Shown: positions 44,740 through 53,326 of the stretch, in pieces
Position numbering within the stretch: position 1 is the first letter of the stretch
How the letters are laid out: each line of letters opens with the position of its first letter
Assembly (NCBI RefSeq): GCF_900108365.1
Contig: NZ_FNWQ01000003.1
Span: forward strand, 372,001 to 436,000
Source of the DNA: Chryseobacterium culicis
GTDB taxonomy: Bacteria; Bacteroidota; Bacteroidia; Flavobacteriales; Weeksellaceae
DNA length: 64,000 nt
Reading direction: 5' to 3'
Made by a program: the position numbers and the translations under genes
The notes under the pieces: model-generated
What the model was told of the DNA's origin: nothing
Database searches by the model: none
Seen by the model: only the letters and a program-made list of their open reading frames with translations

Positions 44740-45978
44740 TTAAAATGGATTATAAGATAAACCTAGACCTAAGTAAAACGCTGTTGCTTTCGACTGTCCG
44801 TAGAAGCCTAAATTAGCATTATTCACATTTCTGTATTGAGGCATTGCATATCCTCCAGCAATATCAACTCCGAATTGCTTCAGCTTAATACCAATACCTC
44901 CAGTTATAACATAGGTGTCATAAGAAGGTGTTTCCGGAATAAAGTTATCTGTAGTATAAGGGGCTTCATCATAATAAGCTCCCAAACGTCCGTAAAACAT
45001 ATTGGTGAAGGCATATTGCGTTCCCAATCTGAATGTCTTGGAGTTTCTGAAGTTTTTAGGACTTGTAAGAACAGTAGGATCCGAAGGGTTGTTTCCAATA
45101 GGAGCATTCTCGAAATCTAAAGTTAGCTTACTGTATCTTTCCCATCCATGATAGTTAAAGTCTGCAGAAACCTGCCATTTTGGTGTTACCTTATAAGTTA
45201 AACCAATTGTATATTCTTCCACCAACGGAAGTGTTGCCGAAAATCCATCCTGTCCGGCTGCATTCAGCTTCAGCTGATTATAAATAGATTGAGACGGGAA
45301 CTGGAATGTAGCTGTACCGTTTTTCGCTTTCATATCTATTGCTGAACGGTAAGCAATACTTACATCTAATTTAGGATCAGGTCTGAAATAGAAACCGAAA
45401 CCATATCCGTGCCCGCTTGCTTTTTTATCATTGATATTAACCTGTCCGCCAAACTGTGTTACTGCTTTATCCCAATCTACAACTCCTTTTGCATAGATAT
45501 AGCTGGCACCAAATGACACCCATGGAGCAAGTTTTACAGAAACCATTGGCTGGAAGTAGAAACTCTTCAGTTCCAATTTCTGAACCATCTCTTTACCTTC
45601 CCAATTATCAGGCCACTTGATTGTACTTCCAAAAGGTGTTGTAACACTAAGACCTACGGTTAGTTTTTCTATTGGTCTATAAGTAATTGCAGCGTAGAAA
45701 GGAGTTCCTACAGGGTTATCTGTTTCTGTACTTTGTAAAGTATTGAAGTTTTGAAAAGTAACTTTGTTACTTGCAGCAAACCCTCCTGCCACTACGCTCA
45801 GTTTGGAAGGGATAAATGACATACCCGCCGGGTTAAAGAATGTCACACTCGCGTCTTCGGCATGAGCACTAGTATGCGCCATTGCCAATTGTTTTACCCC
45901 CTGCAGGGAAACTCTGAAGCCTCCTGCGTAAGATAGAACTCCCGCCAATAAAGCAGTTGATACTAATATTTTTTTCAT
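44740..45978 (-). CDS. OmpP1/FadL-family outer membrane transporter
   Basis: 412 residues with a signal peptide (ending LSYA), then the FadL-like hatch start (GGFRVSLQGVKQLAMAHTSA and NPAGMSFIP) and a beta barrel with aromatic-ended strands, ending in Phe. FadL relatives move long-chain fatty acids or other hydrophobic compounds across the outer membrane. It is the first gene of a two-gene unit with the GDSL lipoprotein. A -7 box (TATATTTG) lies at 45998-46005. Confidence 0.9.
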   Translation of the reverse strand: MKKILVSTALLAGVLSYAGGFRVSLQGVKQLAMAHTSAHAEDASVTFFNPAGMSFIPSKLSVVAGGFAASNKVTFQNFNTLQSTETDNPVGTPFYAAITYRPIEKLTVGLSVTTPFGSTIKWPDNWEGKEMVQKLELKSFYFQPMVSVKLAPWVSFGASYIYAKGVVDWDKAVTQFGGQVNINDKKASGHGYGFGFYFRPDPKLDVSIAYRSAIDMKAKNGTATFQFPSQSIYNQLKLNAAGQDGFSATLPLVEEYTIGLTYKVTPKWQVSADFNYHGWERYSKLTLDFENAPIGNNPSDPTVLTSPKNFRNSKTFRLGTQYAFTNMFYGRLGAYYDEAPYTTDNFIPETPSYDTYVITGGIGIKLKQFGVDIAGGYAMPQYRNVNNANLGFYGQSKATAFYLGLGLSYNPF

Positions 45979-45997
45979 AGACTATTATTATATAAGC

Positions 45998-46005
45998 CAA
46001 ATATA
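45998..46005 (-). promoter_or_regulatory. -7 promoter box of the FadL-like gene
   Basis: TATATTTG on the minus strand, 19 bases before the start codon. Confidence 0.55.
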
Positions 46006-46419
46006 AAATTATTTTGAATACGTCTGTTAATATTTGCCAATATTTTAAACAATATATGAAAAGAAAACTATGTTTAAAATAACACCTTCAGATAAATGCA
46101 CGACAAACCGTTCATTACTAAGTACTTAATAACATTATCATAAAACAGATATTACATTGTTTAATTTTAAACAATTGTTTAACCTTTAAGCTGTCGTACG
46201 CTGGAAACTCAAATAAAGAAATAAAAACAAAAACATATGTTAAATTAAACAGCGGTTGGTTAAAAATGTTAAATTAAAAAAAACACAATCTCCTTTTTAT
46301 CCTCTTTAAAGCGACTCTATACCAGTATTCAGCTTTTATTCTTAATTAAAAGGAAGGAATGTTTTGTTCCGAATTCAGGTTATTTAAGTATTTTAGAATT
46401 GCATAAAGATAAAAATACA
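46006..46419. other. AT-rich divergent region with TTAAAC/GTTTAA repeats
   Basis: About 410 bases without a gene between the divergent FadL and ricT promoters. TTAAAC or GTTTAA occurs at 46045, 46072, 46159, 46167, 46177 and 46245. The middle three form a block at 46157-46182 with a perfect 16-bp palindrome (TTAAACAATTGTTTAA, 46167-46182). Confidence 0.65.
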
Positions 46420-46427
46420 TAAATTTG
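46420..46427 (+). promoter_or_regulatory. promoter of the ricT operon
   Basis: -7 box TAAATTTG with a TTG at 46399-46401, 18 bases upstream, a good Bacteroidota spacing. The ricT ATG follows 21 bases later. Confidence 0.65.
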
Positions 46428-46448
46428 CAGATTATAAATAAATAAAAT

Positions 46449-47846
46449 ATGAGTTGTGGATGTAAAACATCCGGCGATTCTGCACATTCTTGCGGCCCTA
46501 AGAAAACCGCAAATGGCTGTGAAAATGTAAATACCTGCGGGAATAGTTATAAATTAAGTGTTTTTGACTGGCTTTCTAACATCAACAATCCGGCACCGAA
46601 CAGGTGTGATTTTGTAGAAGTTAGATTTAAAAATGACAGAAAATCGTTTTATAAAAATGTAAATAATATTCCTTTACATATAGGCAGCGTAGTTACAGTA
46701 GAATCAAGTCCGGGACACGATGTAGGCGTTGTAAGCCTTACGGGAGAATTAGTAAAGATTCAGATGAAAAAGAAAAAGTTTTCTGAAGAATCTGCACTCA
46801 AAATATACAGACAGGCCAACCAAAAAGATCTTGAGGTATGGCAGGAAGCAAGAAAAAAGGAAGACAGCGTAAAACTTGAAGCAAGAAAAATTGCTCAGAG
46901 ACTAGGGCTGGAAATGAAAGTTACTGATGTTGAATACCAAGGTGACTCCTCAAAAGTCACTTTTTACTATACTGCCGAAAACAGAGTAGATTTCAGACAG
47001 CTGATTAAAGATTATGCCGGAGCGTTCCGTACGAAGATCGATATGAAGCAGATCGGTTTCAGACAGGAAGCTGCAAAAGTAGGTGGAATCGGGTCTTGCG
47101 GACGTGAACTTTGCTGTTCTACATGGCTTACGGATTTCAGATCTGTAAACACGAACGTGGCAAGGTATCAGCAGCTGAGTATTAATCCCCAGAAACTGGC
47201 AGGACAATGCGGAAAACTTAAATGTTGTCTCAACTATGAGCTTGACAGCTATCTTGATGCATTAAGCAATTTCCCTTCTTCTTCTACTACATTAGAGACG
47301 GAAAAAGGAAAGGCATTCTGTATCAAAATTGATGTTTTCAAAAAGAAAATGTGGTTTGCTTACGTAGACAGCTCCATGGCATGGTATGACTTTGACATTG
47401 ATCTTGTTAAAAAGCTGATTTCTAAAAACAAAAGAGGAGAAAAAACACTTCCTCTGGAAGACCTGAAACAACCGGAAACTTCTACTCACACCATTGACCT
47501 TATTCAGGAAAACAATGTGGATCGTTTTGAAAAGAAAAACAGAGGTAACAGGAATAGAAATAACAGCCAAAATAAGCAAAATAATAATCAGCAAGGGCAG
47601 CACGGACAGCCGCAGGGGCAAAAAAGAAACAGATCTGAAAGACAGGAAAGACCGGACAGATCCGAGAATCCAAACCCCAATGCCCAATCCGGAAATCAGC
47701 CCAGACCTCAAAAACAACATTCACAGCCAAAACCGCAGGTGGAAAAAGCGGAAGGAAATGCTGATGCTGGAAGCAAGCCGCAAAACAATCCAAACAAAAA
47801 GAAATTCAAGAAAAAATATCCTCCAAAAAAAGATAATAATGCATAA
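46449..47846 (+). CDS. ricT: PSP1 / RicT-like iron-sulfur complex subunit
   Basis: 465 residues. It starts with a Cys-rich segment (MSCGCKTSGDSAHSCG) and continues with the PSP1 domain (about 55-310), including GSCGRELCCSTWL and GQCGKLKCCLNYELDSY, whose cysteines fit the Fe-S-binding RicT. The last 130 residues are low-complexity Asn/Gln/Lys/Pro-rich and probably disordered. In Bacillus the RicA-F-T complex (YmcA-YlbF-YaaT) helps RNase Y process mRNA; the partners are not visible here, and Bacteroidota function is unclear. It overlaps gldH by 8 bases and leads the operon ricT-gldH-PBP1A. Confidence 0.88.
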   Translation: MSCGCKTSGDSAHSCGPKKTANGCENVNTCGNSYKLSVFDWLSNINNPAPNRCDFVEVRFKNDRKSFYKNVNNIPLHIGSVVTVESSPGHDVGVVSLTGELVKIQMKKKKFSEESALKIYRQANQKDLEVWQEARKKEDSVKLEARKIAQRLGLEMKVTDVEYQGDSSKVTFYYTAENRVDFRQLIKDYAGAFRTKIDMKQIGFRQEAAKVGGIGSCGRELCCSTWLTDFRSVNTNVARYQQLSINPQKLAGQCGKLKCCLNYELDSYLDALSNFPSSSTTLETEKGKAFCIKIDVFKKKMWFAYVDSSMAWYDFDIDLVKKLISKNKRGEKTLPLEDLKQPETSTHTIDLIQENNVDRFEKKNRGNRNRNNSQNKQNNNQQGQHGQPQGQKRNRSERQERPDRSENPNPNAQSGNQPRPQKQHSQPKPQVEKAEGNADAGSKPQNNPNKKKFKKKYPPKKDNNA

Positions 47847-48303
47847 AATTTTAGGATTACTGTCACTTATCCTTTTCTTCAGCTGCAACTCTTCCTCAGG
47901 AGGAGACGTCATCATGAATTCCGTTGATAACAAATGGAATAAGAAAAGTGAGCAAAAATTTAATCTTGAAATTTCAGATCCGCAGAATCCTAAAAATATT
48001 ATATTTGTCGTAAGAAACAACAATACTTACCCTTACAGTAATATAAGGTTTATTGTAAATTTCACCAATCTCCAGAACAAGAAAAAAGAAACTGACACTT
48101 TGAATTATGTACTGGCAAAACCTAATGGAGAATGGCTTGGTACAGGGTTTGGTGACACGAAGGAAACTTTGTTTCAGTATAAATTAAATTATAAATTTCC
48201 CACAAAAGGAAAATATGAAATCGGGCTGATACAGGCGATGAGGAATGACAACCTTTTGGGAATAGAGGATATTGGGGTAAAAATAGAAACGGCTAAACCG
48301 TAA
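47839..48303 (+). CDS. gldH: gliding motility lipoprotein GldH
   Basis: About 154 residues from the ATG inside the end of ricT (MHKILGLLSLILFFSC). Lipobox LFFSC. The body is an immunoglobulin-like beta domain with FVVRNNNTYPYSNIRFIVNF and PTKGKYEIGLIQAMR, as in GldH. GldH is needed for gliding in Flavobacterium johnsoniae, where Gld proteins are tied to type 9 secretion. A longer in-frame reading exists upstream but lies within ricT and is not used. It overlaps ricT by 8 bases and precedes the PBP1A gene by 6. Confidence 0.85.
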   Translation: MHKILGLLSLILFFSCNSSSGGDVIMNSVDNKWNKKSEQKFNLEISDPQNPKNIIFVVRNNNTYPYSNIRFIVNFTNLQNKKKETDTLNYVLAKPNGEWLGTGFGDTKETLFQYKLNYKFPTKGKYEIGLIQAMRNDNLLGIEDIGVKIETAKP

Positions 48304-48309
48304 CCATAA

Positions 48310-50688
48310 ATGGAAGAAAACAAAAAAAATGCAGGAAATAAGGGGAAAACATTTCCTCTGCCTCCCAAAAAAAAGAAAGATACCTCCTGGAGAAAATGGG
48401 TCTCGTTCATTTGGATCGGACTTGTTGCAGTAGTTCTGGGAATTTCAGGACTTTTCTTTGCGGTTTCTCAAGGATTTCTTGGGGAAATGCCTGATGTAAA
48501 AGAACTTGAAAATCCTAACATCTTTGTTGCTTCAGAAATCATTTCTTCAGACGGAGTTACTTTAGGAAAATTCGAAAAAGAGAAAACACAGCCTATCGTT
48601 TATAAGGACCTTCCTCCTTTCCTTATCTATGCGCTTCAGGCTAAAGAAGATGAGCGTTTCAAGGAACATTCAGGAATTGACCTTCAGTCTGTTGCCAGAG
48701 CAGTAGTTTTTGGCGGAGGCCGAGGTGGAGGATCTACCATCACCCAGCAGCTGGCAAAATTACTTTTCACAGGGAAAAGAGCAGACAATAAAATTAAGGC
48801 TGTTTTTCAAAAGCTGAAAGAATGGGTAGTGGCTGTAAGTCTTGAAAAGAGATATACCAAAGAAGAAATTGTAACATTGTATTTCAATAAGTTTGACTTT
48901 CTATACAATGCCAACGGAATTGAAATGGCTTCCAAAATATACTTTAACAAGAAGACCTCAGAGCTTACTTTACCAGAAGCAACCATGTTTGTTGCGATGC
49001 TTGAAAATCCGGTAAAAAACAACCCGATGAGAAATCCGGAAAGAGCAAAAGCGAGAAGAGATGTTGTTTTGGATCAAATGCTGAAAACAGGCTATATAGA
49101 CCAGGCTACGTTTGACAAAGCTGTTGCCACACCTATTGCATTAGATTATCATCCAATTAAAAATATTAACGATGATTATTCTGCCTATTACAAGTTTTAT
49201 CTGAGAAAAGAGATTGATAAATATCTTGAAACTCACGAAAAAGAAACCGGCAAAAAACTAAACCTTTACAAAGACGGTTTAAAAATATACGTTACCCTTG
49301 ATTCCAAAATGCAGAAATATGCAGAAGAGGCAATCAAGGAGCATTTAACAGATCTTCAGAAAAGATTTGATGCAGAACAAAGAGGAAGAAAGAACAGACC
49401 TTTCTACTATCTGAACGATAAACAAATCAATGATGTGATGGTTCAGGCTATGAAAAGAACCGGAAGATACAAGATGTTGAAAGCTGACGGTATGCCTGAT
49501 GATTCTATCATGATGGAATTCAAGAAACCTATCAAAACTTCAAGATTCACATGGAACGGAGAAGAAGAGATAGAAATGTCTCCGTGGGACTCTATCAGAT
49601 ATCACAAACAGATCGCACAGGCAGGTTTGATGTCTATGGTTCCGGGAACAGGAGAAATCAAAGCATGGGTAGGTGGTATAGACTGGCAGCACTTCCAGTA
49701 TGACCATATCAAGCAGGGGAAAAGACAGGTAGGATCTACATTCAAGCCTTTCGTATACGCAACTGCGATTATGAAACTTGGAATGACGCCTTGTTCAGCG
49801 GTTTCTAACGGAACTTATGATCACAATGGATGGCATGTTCCTGGAAGAGGCGGAATGCTTACTTTAAAAGATGCTTTGGCACACTCCCAAAACCCCGTTG
49901 CCGCAAGACTTATTGAGATGACAGGTGTAGATGCTGTAATCCAGACCGCAAGAGATCTGGGGGTAACAGAAGATATTCCAAGAAACAATACAATCGCCTT
50001 AGGTTCGTCAGACATTACAATTTATGAAATGTTAGGAGCTTACAGTACTTTTGCTAATTATGGTAACTACAACAAGCCGGAGATGATCTGGAGAATTGAA
50101 GATGCCAACGGTAGAGTAATCAAGGAAGTGAACGTAGAGCCGAAAGAGGTAATGAATCCAATGTATGCATACACCATGATTGAACTAATGAAAGGGGTAG
50201 CACAATTCGGAACCGCCTCCGGAGAATTAGGAAGAAGAGGAATCTCAAAAGCAGTTGAAATTGCTGCTAAAACAGGGACAACTCAGAATAACTCCGATGG
50301 ATGGTTTATGGGAATTACTCCTAAACTAGCAACCGGAGCGTGGGTTGGATGGGAAGACAGAGCAACCCACTTCTATGGAACAGGTGAGGGTCAGGGAGCA
50401 AAAATGGCATTGCCAATCTGGGCTATTTTCATGAAGAAAGTATGGGCAGATAAAACCCTCGGAGTAACTCCTGATGATAAATTTATCAAGCCTTCAGACT
50501 GGAAAGACGGCTGCGCCAACCTTAAAGGCCTGAGCGGCGGATATGGAGATGACGGTAGTCTTCAGACTATTGATGAAATCAAAAATCCAAGGCCGGTAGA
50601 CCCGACTCCTAAAAAATCAACAGAAAAGAAAGAGGACAACATTAATGAAAACCTTCATTCCAATGATGAAGTAGATTTCAATAAATAA
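48310..50688 (+). CDS. mrcA: penicillin-binding protein 1A (bifunctional)
   Basis: 792 residues. A basic cytoplasmic start, one membrane anchor (about 35-55), a GT51 glycosyltransferase domain (about 90-260; EDERFKEHSGID and GGSTITQQLAKLL) and a transpeptidase domain (about 440-740; GSTFKPF, SQNP and KTGTTQNN). It polymerises and cross-links peptidoglycan. The tail is acidic and low-complexity. It is the last gene after ricT and gldH and has a clear terminator. Confidence 0.94.
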   Translation: MEENKKNAGNKGKTFPLPPKKKKDTSWRKWVSFIWIGLVAVVLGISGLFFAVSQGFLGEMPDVKELENPNIFVASEIISSDGVTLGKFEKEKTQPIVYKDLPPFLIYALQAKEDERFKEHSGIDLQSVARAVVFGGGRGGGSTITQQLAKLLFTGKRADNKIKAVFQKLKEWVVAVSLEKRYTKEEIVTLYFNKFDFLYNANGIEMASKIYFNKKTSELTLPEATMFVAMLENPVKNNPMRNPERAKARRDVVLDQMLKTGYIDQATFDKAVATPIALDYHPIKNINDDYSAYYKFYLRKEIDKYLETHEKETGKKLNLYKDGLKIYVTLDSKMQKYAEEAIKEHLTDLQKRFDAEQRGRKNRPFYYLNDKQINDVMVQAMKRTGRYKMLKADGMPDDSIMMEFKKPIKTSRFTWNGEEEIEMSPWDSIRYHKQIAQAGLMSMVPGTGEIKAWVGGIDWQHFQYDHIKQGKRQVGSTFKPFVYATAIMKLGMTPCSAVSNGTYDHNGWHVPGRGGMLTLKDALAHSQNPVAARLIEMTGVDAVIQTARDLGVTEDIPRNNTIALGSSDITIYEMLGAYSTFANYGNYNKPEMIWRIEDANGRVIKEVNVEPKEVMNPMYAYTMIELMKGVAQFGTASGELGRRGISKAVEIAAKTGTTQNNSDGWFMGITPKLATGAWVGWEDRATHFYGTGEGQGAKMALPIWAIFMKKVWADKTLGVTPDDKFIKPSDWKDGCANLKGLSGGYGDDGSLQTIDEIKNPRPVDPTPKKSTEKKEDNINENLHSNDEVDFNK

Positions 50689-50708
50689 TTTCTCTTTTAG
50701 AAATATAC

Positions 50709-50736
50709 AAGACCTTTCAAATTATTGAAAGGTCTT
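50709..50736 (+). terminator. terminator of the ricT-gldH-PBP1A operon
   Basis: A 12-bp perfect stem (AAGACCTTTCAA with TTGAAAGGTCTT), loop ATTA, then TTCTTTTA. Confidence 0.88.
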
Positions 50737-50751
50737 TTCTTTTATAATTAA

Positions 50752-50759
50752 TACCTTTG
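50752..50759 (+). promoter_or_regulatory. -7 promoter box of selO
   Basis: TACCTTTG (TAnnTTTG), only 4 bases before the selO ATG. Transcription would start at or inside the start codon, so the mRNA is probably leaderless. Confidence 0.5.
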
Positions 50760-50763
50760 ATGT

Positions 50764-52305
50764 ATGAATATCGAACGCATCAGACAGCCTTTTATCGAGA
50801 ACTTTCCAGGTGATTTCTCTAACAACCCTATGCAGAGAAATACACCGAAGGTTCTATTTGCCACCATTAAACCGGCCGGCTTTGATAAGCCCGAATTAAT
50901 AGCTTTTAACGAAGTCTTATCTGAGGAAATAGGATTGGGAAAATTTCAAGAGAAAGACCTGGACTTTCTGGTAGGAAATAACCTTCCGGAAAATATTCAG
51001 ACGTATGCTACAGCGTATGCGGGACATCAGTTCGGAAACTGGGCAGGACAGCTGGGAGACGGAAGAGCAATTCTCGCTGGTGAGATTACTAATGACGCCG
51101 GCAAAAAAACAGAAATCCAGTGGAAAGGAGCCGGAGCCACTCCCTATTCCAGACATGCTGACGGACGAGCCGTATTAAGATCCTCTGTACGGGAATATCT
51201 TATGAGTGAAGCAATGTATCATCTGGGAGTTCCTACAACAAGAGCATTAAGCCTGGCTTTTACCGGTGAAAATGTAATGCGTGATATCATGTACAGTGGA
51301 AATCCACAGCTTGAAAAAGGAGCCGTAGTAATCAGAACAGCTGAAAGTTTTCTTCGGTTCGGCCACTTTGAATTGATGTCTGCCCAGAGAGAATACAACA
51401 ATCTGCAGGAACTGGCTGATTTTACTATTGAAAACTATTATCCCGAAATCACATCAACAGACAGTCTGAAGTATAAAGATTTCTTTGAAAACATCTGTAC
51501 CCGCACTGCTGATTTAATGGTTGAATGGTTCAGAGTAGGCTTTGTGCATGGCGTTATGAATACAGATAACATGTCTGTTCTGGGATTAACTATTGATTAC
51601 GGACCTTACTCTATGATGGATGAATATGATCTGAATTTTACCCCAAATACGACAGATCTCCCCGGAAGAAGATATGCTTTCGGAAAACAGGGACAGATCG
51701 CTCAATGGAATCTTTGGCAGCTGGCCAATGCCCTTCATCCATTAATCAAAGATGAAAAGTTTTTAGAAAACACTTTAAATAATTTTGGCACTTATTTCTG
51801 GGAAAGCCATGATCAGATGCTTTGCAAAAAATTCGGACTGGATCAGCTTAGAAAAGGAGATGAAGATTTCTTCACCAGTTGGCAGGGGCTTATGCAGGAA
51901 CTCAAGTTAGATTACACGCTGTTTTTCAGCAGATTGGAAAGCTTAGCTCCGGATTCTGACTTGAAAGAGCAATTTAAAGATGTTTCTTATATTCATTTGA
52001 ACGAAGAGATGCTGGCAAAATTGAGTCACTTTATCACAACCTATGAAGCAAGATTAGCATTAAACTCTATTTCAAAAGAGGATTCGGTAACGATGATAAA
52101 AAAAACTAATCCAAAATTCATCCTCAGAAATTATCTTCTTTACGAATGCATTGAAGAGATTAACACTGGTAAAAGAGAAATGCTGGAAAAACTGACTAAA
52201 GCATTAGAAAACCCATATCAGGAGCTCTATTCCGAATTCTCCGGCAAAAGACCGTCTGGATATGATGATACTGCAGGATGTTCTACACTTTCATGCAGTT
52301 CATAG
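50764..52305 (+). CDS. selO: protein adenylyltransferase SelO (YdiU)
   Basis: 513 residues. SelO is a pseudokinase-fold enzyme that moves AMP from ATP to Ser, Thr or Tyr of proteins in redox stress. Motifs: YAGHQFGNWAGQLGDGRA, the WKGAGATPYSRHADGRAVLR block, VHGVMNTDNMSVLGLTIDYG, and the tail CSTLSC (Cys506 and Cys511), where human SELENOO has selenocysteine. The two end cysteines may form a redox switch. The gene stands alone with its own -7 box just before the ATG. Confidence 0.94.
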   Translation: MNIERIRQPFIENFPGDFSNNPMQRNTPKVLFATIKPAGFDKPELIAFNEVLSEEIGLGKFQEKDLDFLVGNNLPENIQTYATAYAGHQFGNWAGQLGDGRAILAGEITNDAGKKTEIQWKGAGATPYSRHADGRAVLRSSVREYLMSEAMYHLGVPTTRALSLAFTGENVMRDIMYSGNPQLEKGAVVIRTAESFLRFGHFELMSAQREYNNLQELADFTIENYYPEITSTDSLKYKDFFENICTRTADLMVEWFRVGFVHGVMNTDNMSVLGLTIDYGPYSMMDEYDLNFTPNTTDLPGRRYAFGKQGQIAQWNLWQLANALHPLIKDEKFLENTLNNFGTYFWESHDQMLCKKFGLDQLRKGDEDFFTSWQGLMQELKLDYTLFFSRLESLAPDSDLKEQFKDVSYIHLNEEMLAKLSHFITTYEARLALNSISKEDSVTMIKKTNPKFILRNYLLYECIEEINTGKREMLEKLTKALENPYQELYSEFSGKRPSGYDDTAGCSTLSCSS

Positions 52306-52387
52306 TAAATTAATAACAAAAACATTTATTAACTATCATATTTTTAACATATTAAATATTTTCACTACATTTAGACAAATATTTAAT

Positions 52388-53251
52388 ATGAAAAAAGTTG
52401 TATTTTCTTTAGCTTTGGCATCAGGCTTCTACAGCCATGCCCAGACATTACTTTCGGAAAGCTTCGAAGGGACGACATTTCCTCCAACAGGATGGACCAG
52501 ATCTAATACAAACACATCAAGAGCATGGGATTTAACCGGCAATGTCTTTTCCGGAACTACCGCCACCTCTATTGAGTTAAAAACAAGATTTACAATTGCA
52601 GGAACCAATTCTGCTACTATCGACTGGATTGCAGGCGCCAACACAGCCAGCCTTGTAAGCCCTACATTCAGCCTCGTGGGGGCTACATCTCCAGTCTTCA
52701 GCTTTAAAGTAAAAGTAGGCTGGGGATACATGATCAGCCTGAACAAAGGCAATCTTCTGGCACAGATCTCTACCGACGGAGGAACCAGCTGGACCACCCT
52801 CTGGAATGAAGACAGTGAAACAAGCTTTACTGACGATGGGGACGGAAATATTGACACCGACTTTTACAATACGGTTACAGTGCAGAGAAGTCTTAGCAGC
52901 TATGTTGGCCAGGCCAATGTAAAAGTAAGGTTTCAGTACGTTGCCGCTGATGCTGATGCTGTTTCAATTGATGACGTACAGGTTATAGCCAATGGAACCC
53001 TCGGCACCAGCGAGATTTCCAAAACACAGGCGGACAATCTTTCAGTTTACCCTAATCCTTCAAAAGGAGAAGTACATCTTAAGACAGATAAAAAAGTCAG
53101 ATCAACATCCGTTATTGATATTTCCGGAAAGATCCTTACCACTAACGATTCCGGAAAGACAGATATTTCTTCACTGCCAAAGGGAACTTACCTGTTAAAA
53201 GTAGACTTCGCAGACGGAACGTCTACCACAGAAAAAGTGATCAAACAATAA
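52388..53251 (+). CDS. type 9 secretion cargo protein with sorting tail
   Basis: About 287 residues from the ATG giving MKKVVFSLALASGFYSHAQ, a signal peptide. Residues 20-200 form a jelly-roll-like domain of the choice-of-anchor-J kind (ESFEGTTFPPTGWTRSNTN, SIDDVQVIANG). The last 75 residues are a type A sorting domain (LSVYPNPSKGEVHL, then GKTDISSLPKGTYLLKV and EKVIKQ) that directs export through the outer membrane and removal of the tail. The longer upstream reading of the frame is not coding. The passenger function is unknown. A terminator follows. Confidence 0.88.
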   Translation: MKKVVFSLALASGFYSHAQTLLSESFEGTTFPPTGWTRSNTNTSRAWDLTGNVFSGTTATSIELKTRFTIAGTNSATIDWIAGANTASLVSPTFSLVGATSPVFSFKVKVGWGYMISLNKGNLLAQISTDGGTSWTTLWNEDSETSFTDDGDGNIDTDFYNTVTVQRSLSSYVGQANVKVRFQYVAADADAVSIDDVQVIANGTLGTSEISKTQADNLSVYPNPSKGEVHLKTDKKVRSTSVIDISGKILTTNDSGKTDISSLPKGTYLLKVDFADGTSTTEKVIKQ

Positions 53252-53273
53252 TCGCGTTTATACAATCTTTATG

Positions 53274-53294
53274 AACCACCAGCTTTTGGTGGTT
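53274..53294 (+). terminator. terminator of the type 9 cargo gene
   Basis: An 8-bp perfect stem (AACCACCA with TGGTGGTT), loop GCTTT, then a T-run. Confidence 0.85.
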
Positions 53295-53303
53295 TTTTTA
53301 TTT

Positions 53304-53311
53304 TACTTTTG
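53304..53311 (+). promoter_or_regulatory. -7 promoter box deciding the start of the next gene
   Basis: TACTTTTG (TAnnTTTG). It overlaps an in-frame TTG at 53309, so that codon cannot be the start; a GTG at 53327 is in frame and 15 bases downstream. Confidence 0.55.
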
Positions 53312-53326
53312 CAAAAAATTCCAGAC

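Noticed and set aside
47500..47793. Minus-strand ORFs over the RicT tail
   Set aside because: They arise from the low-complexity Asn/Gln/Lys-rich coding sequence on the plus strand.
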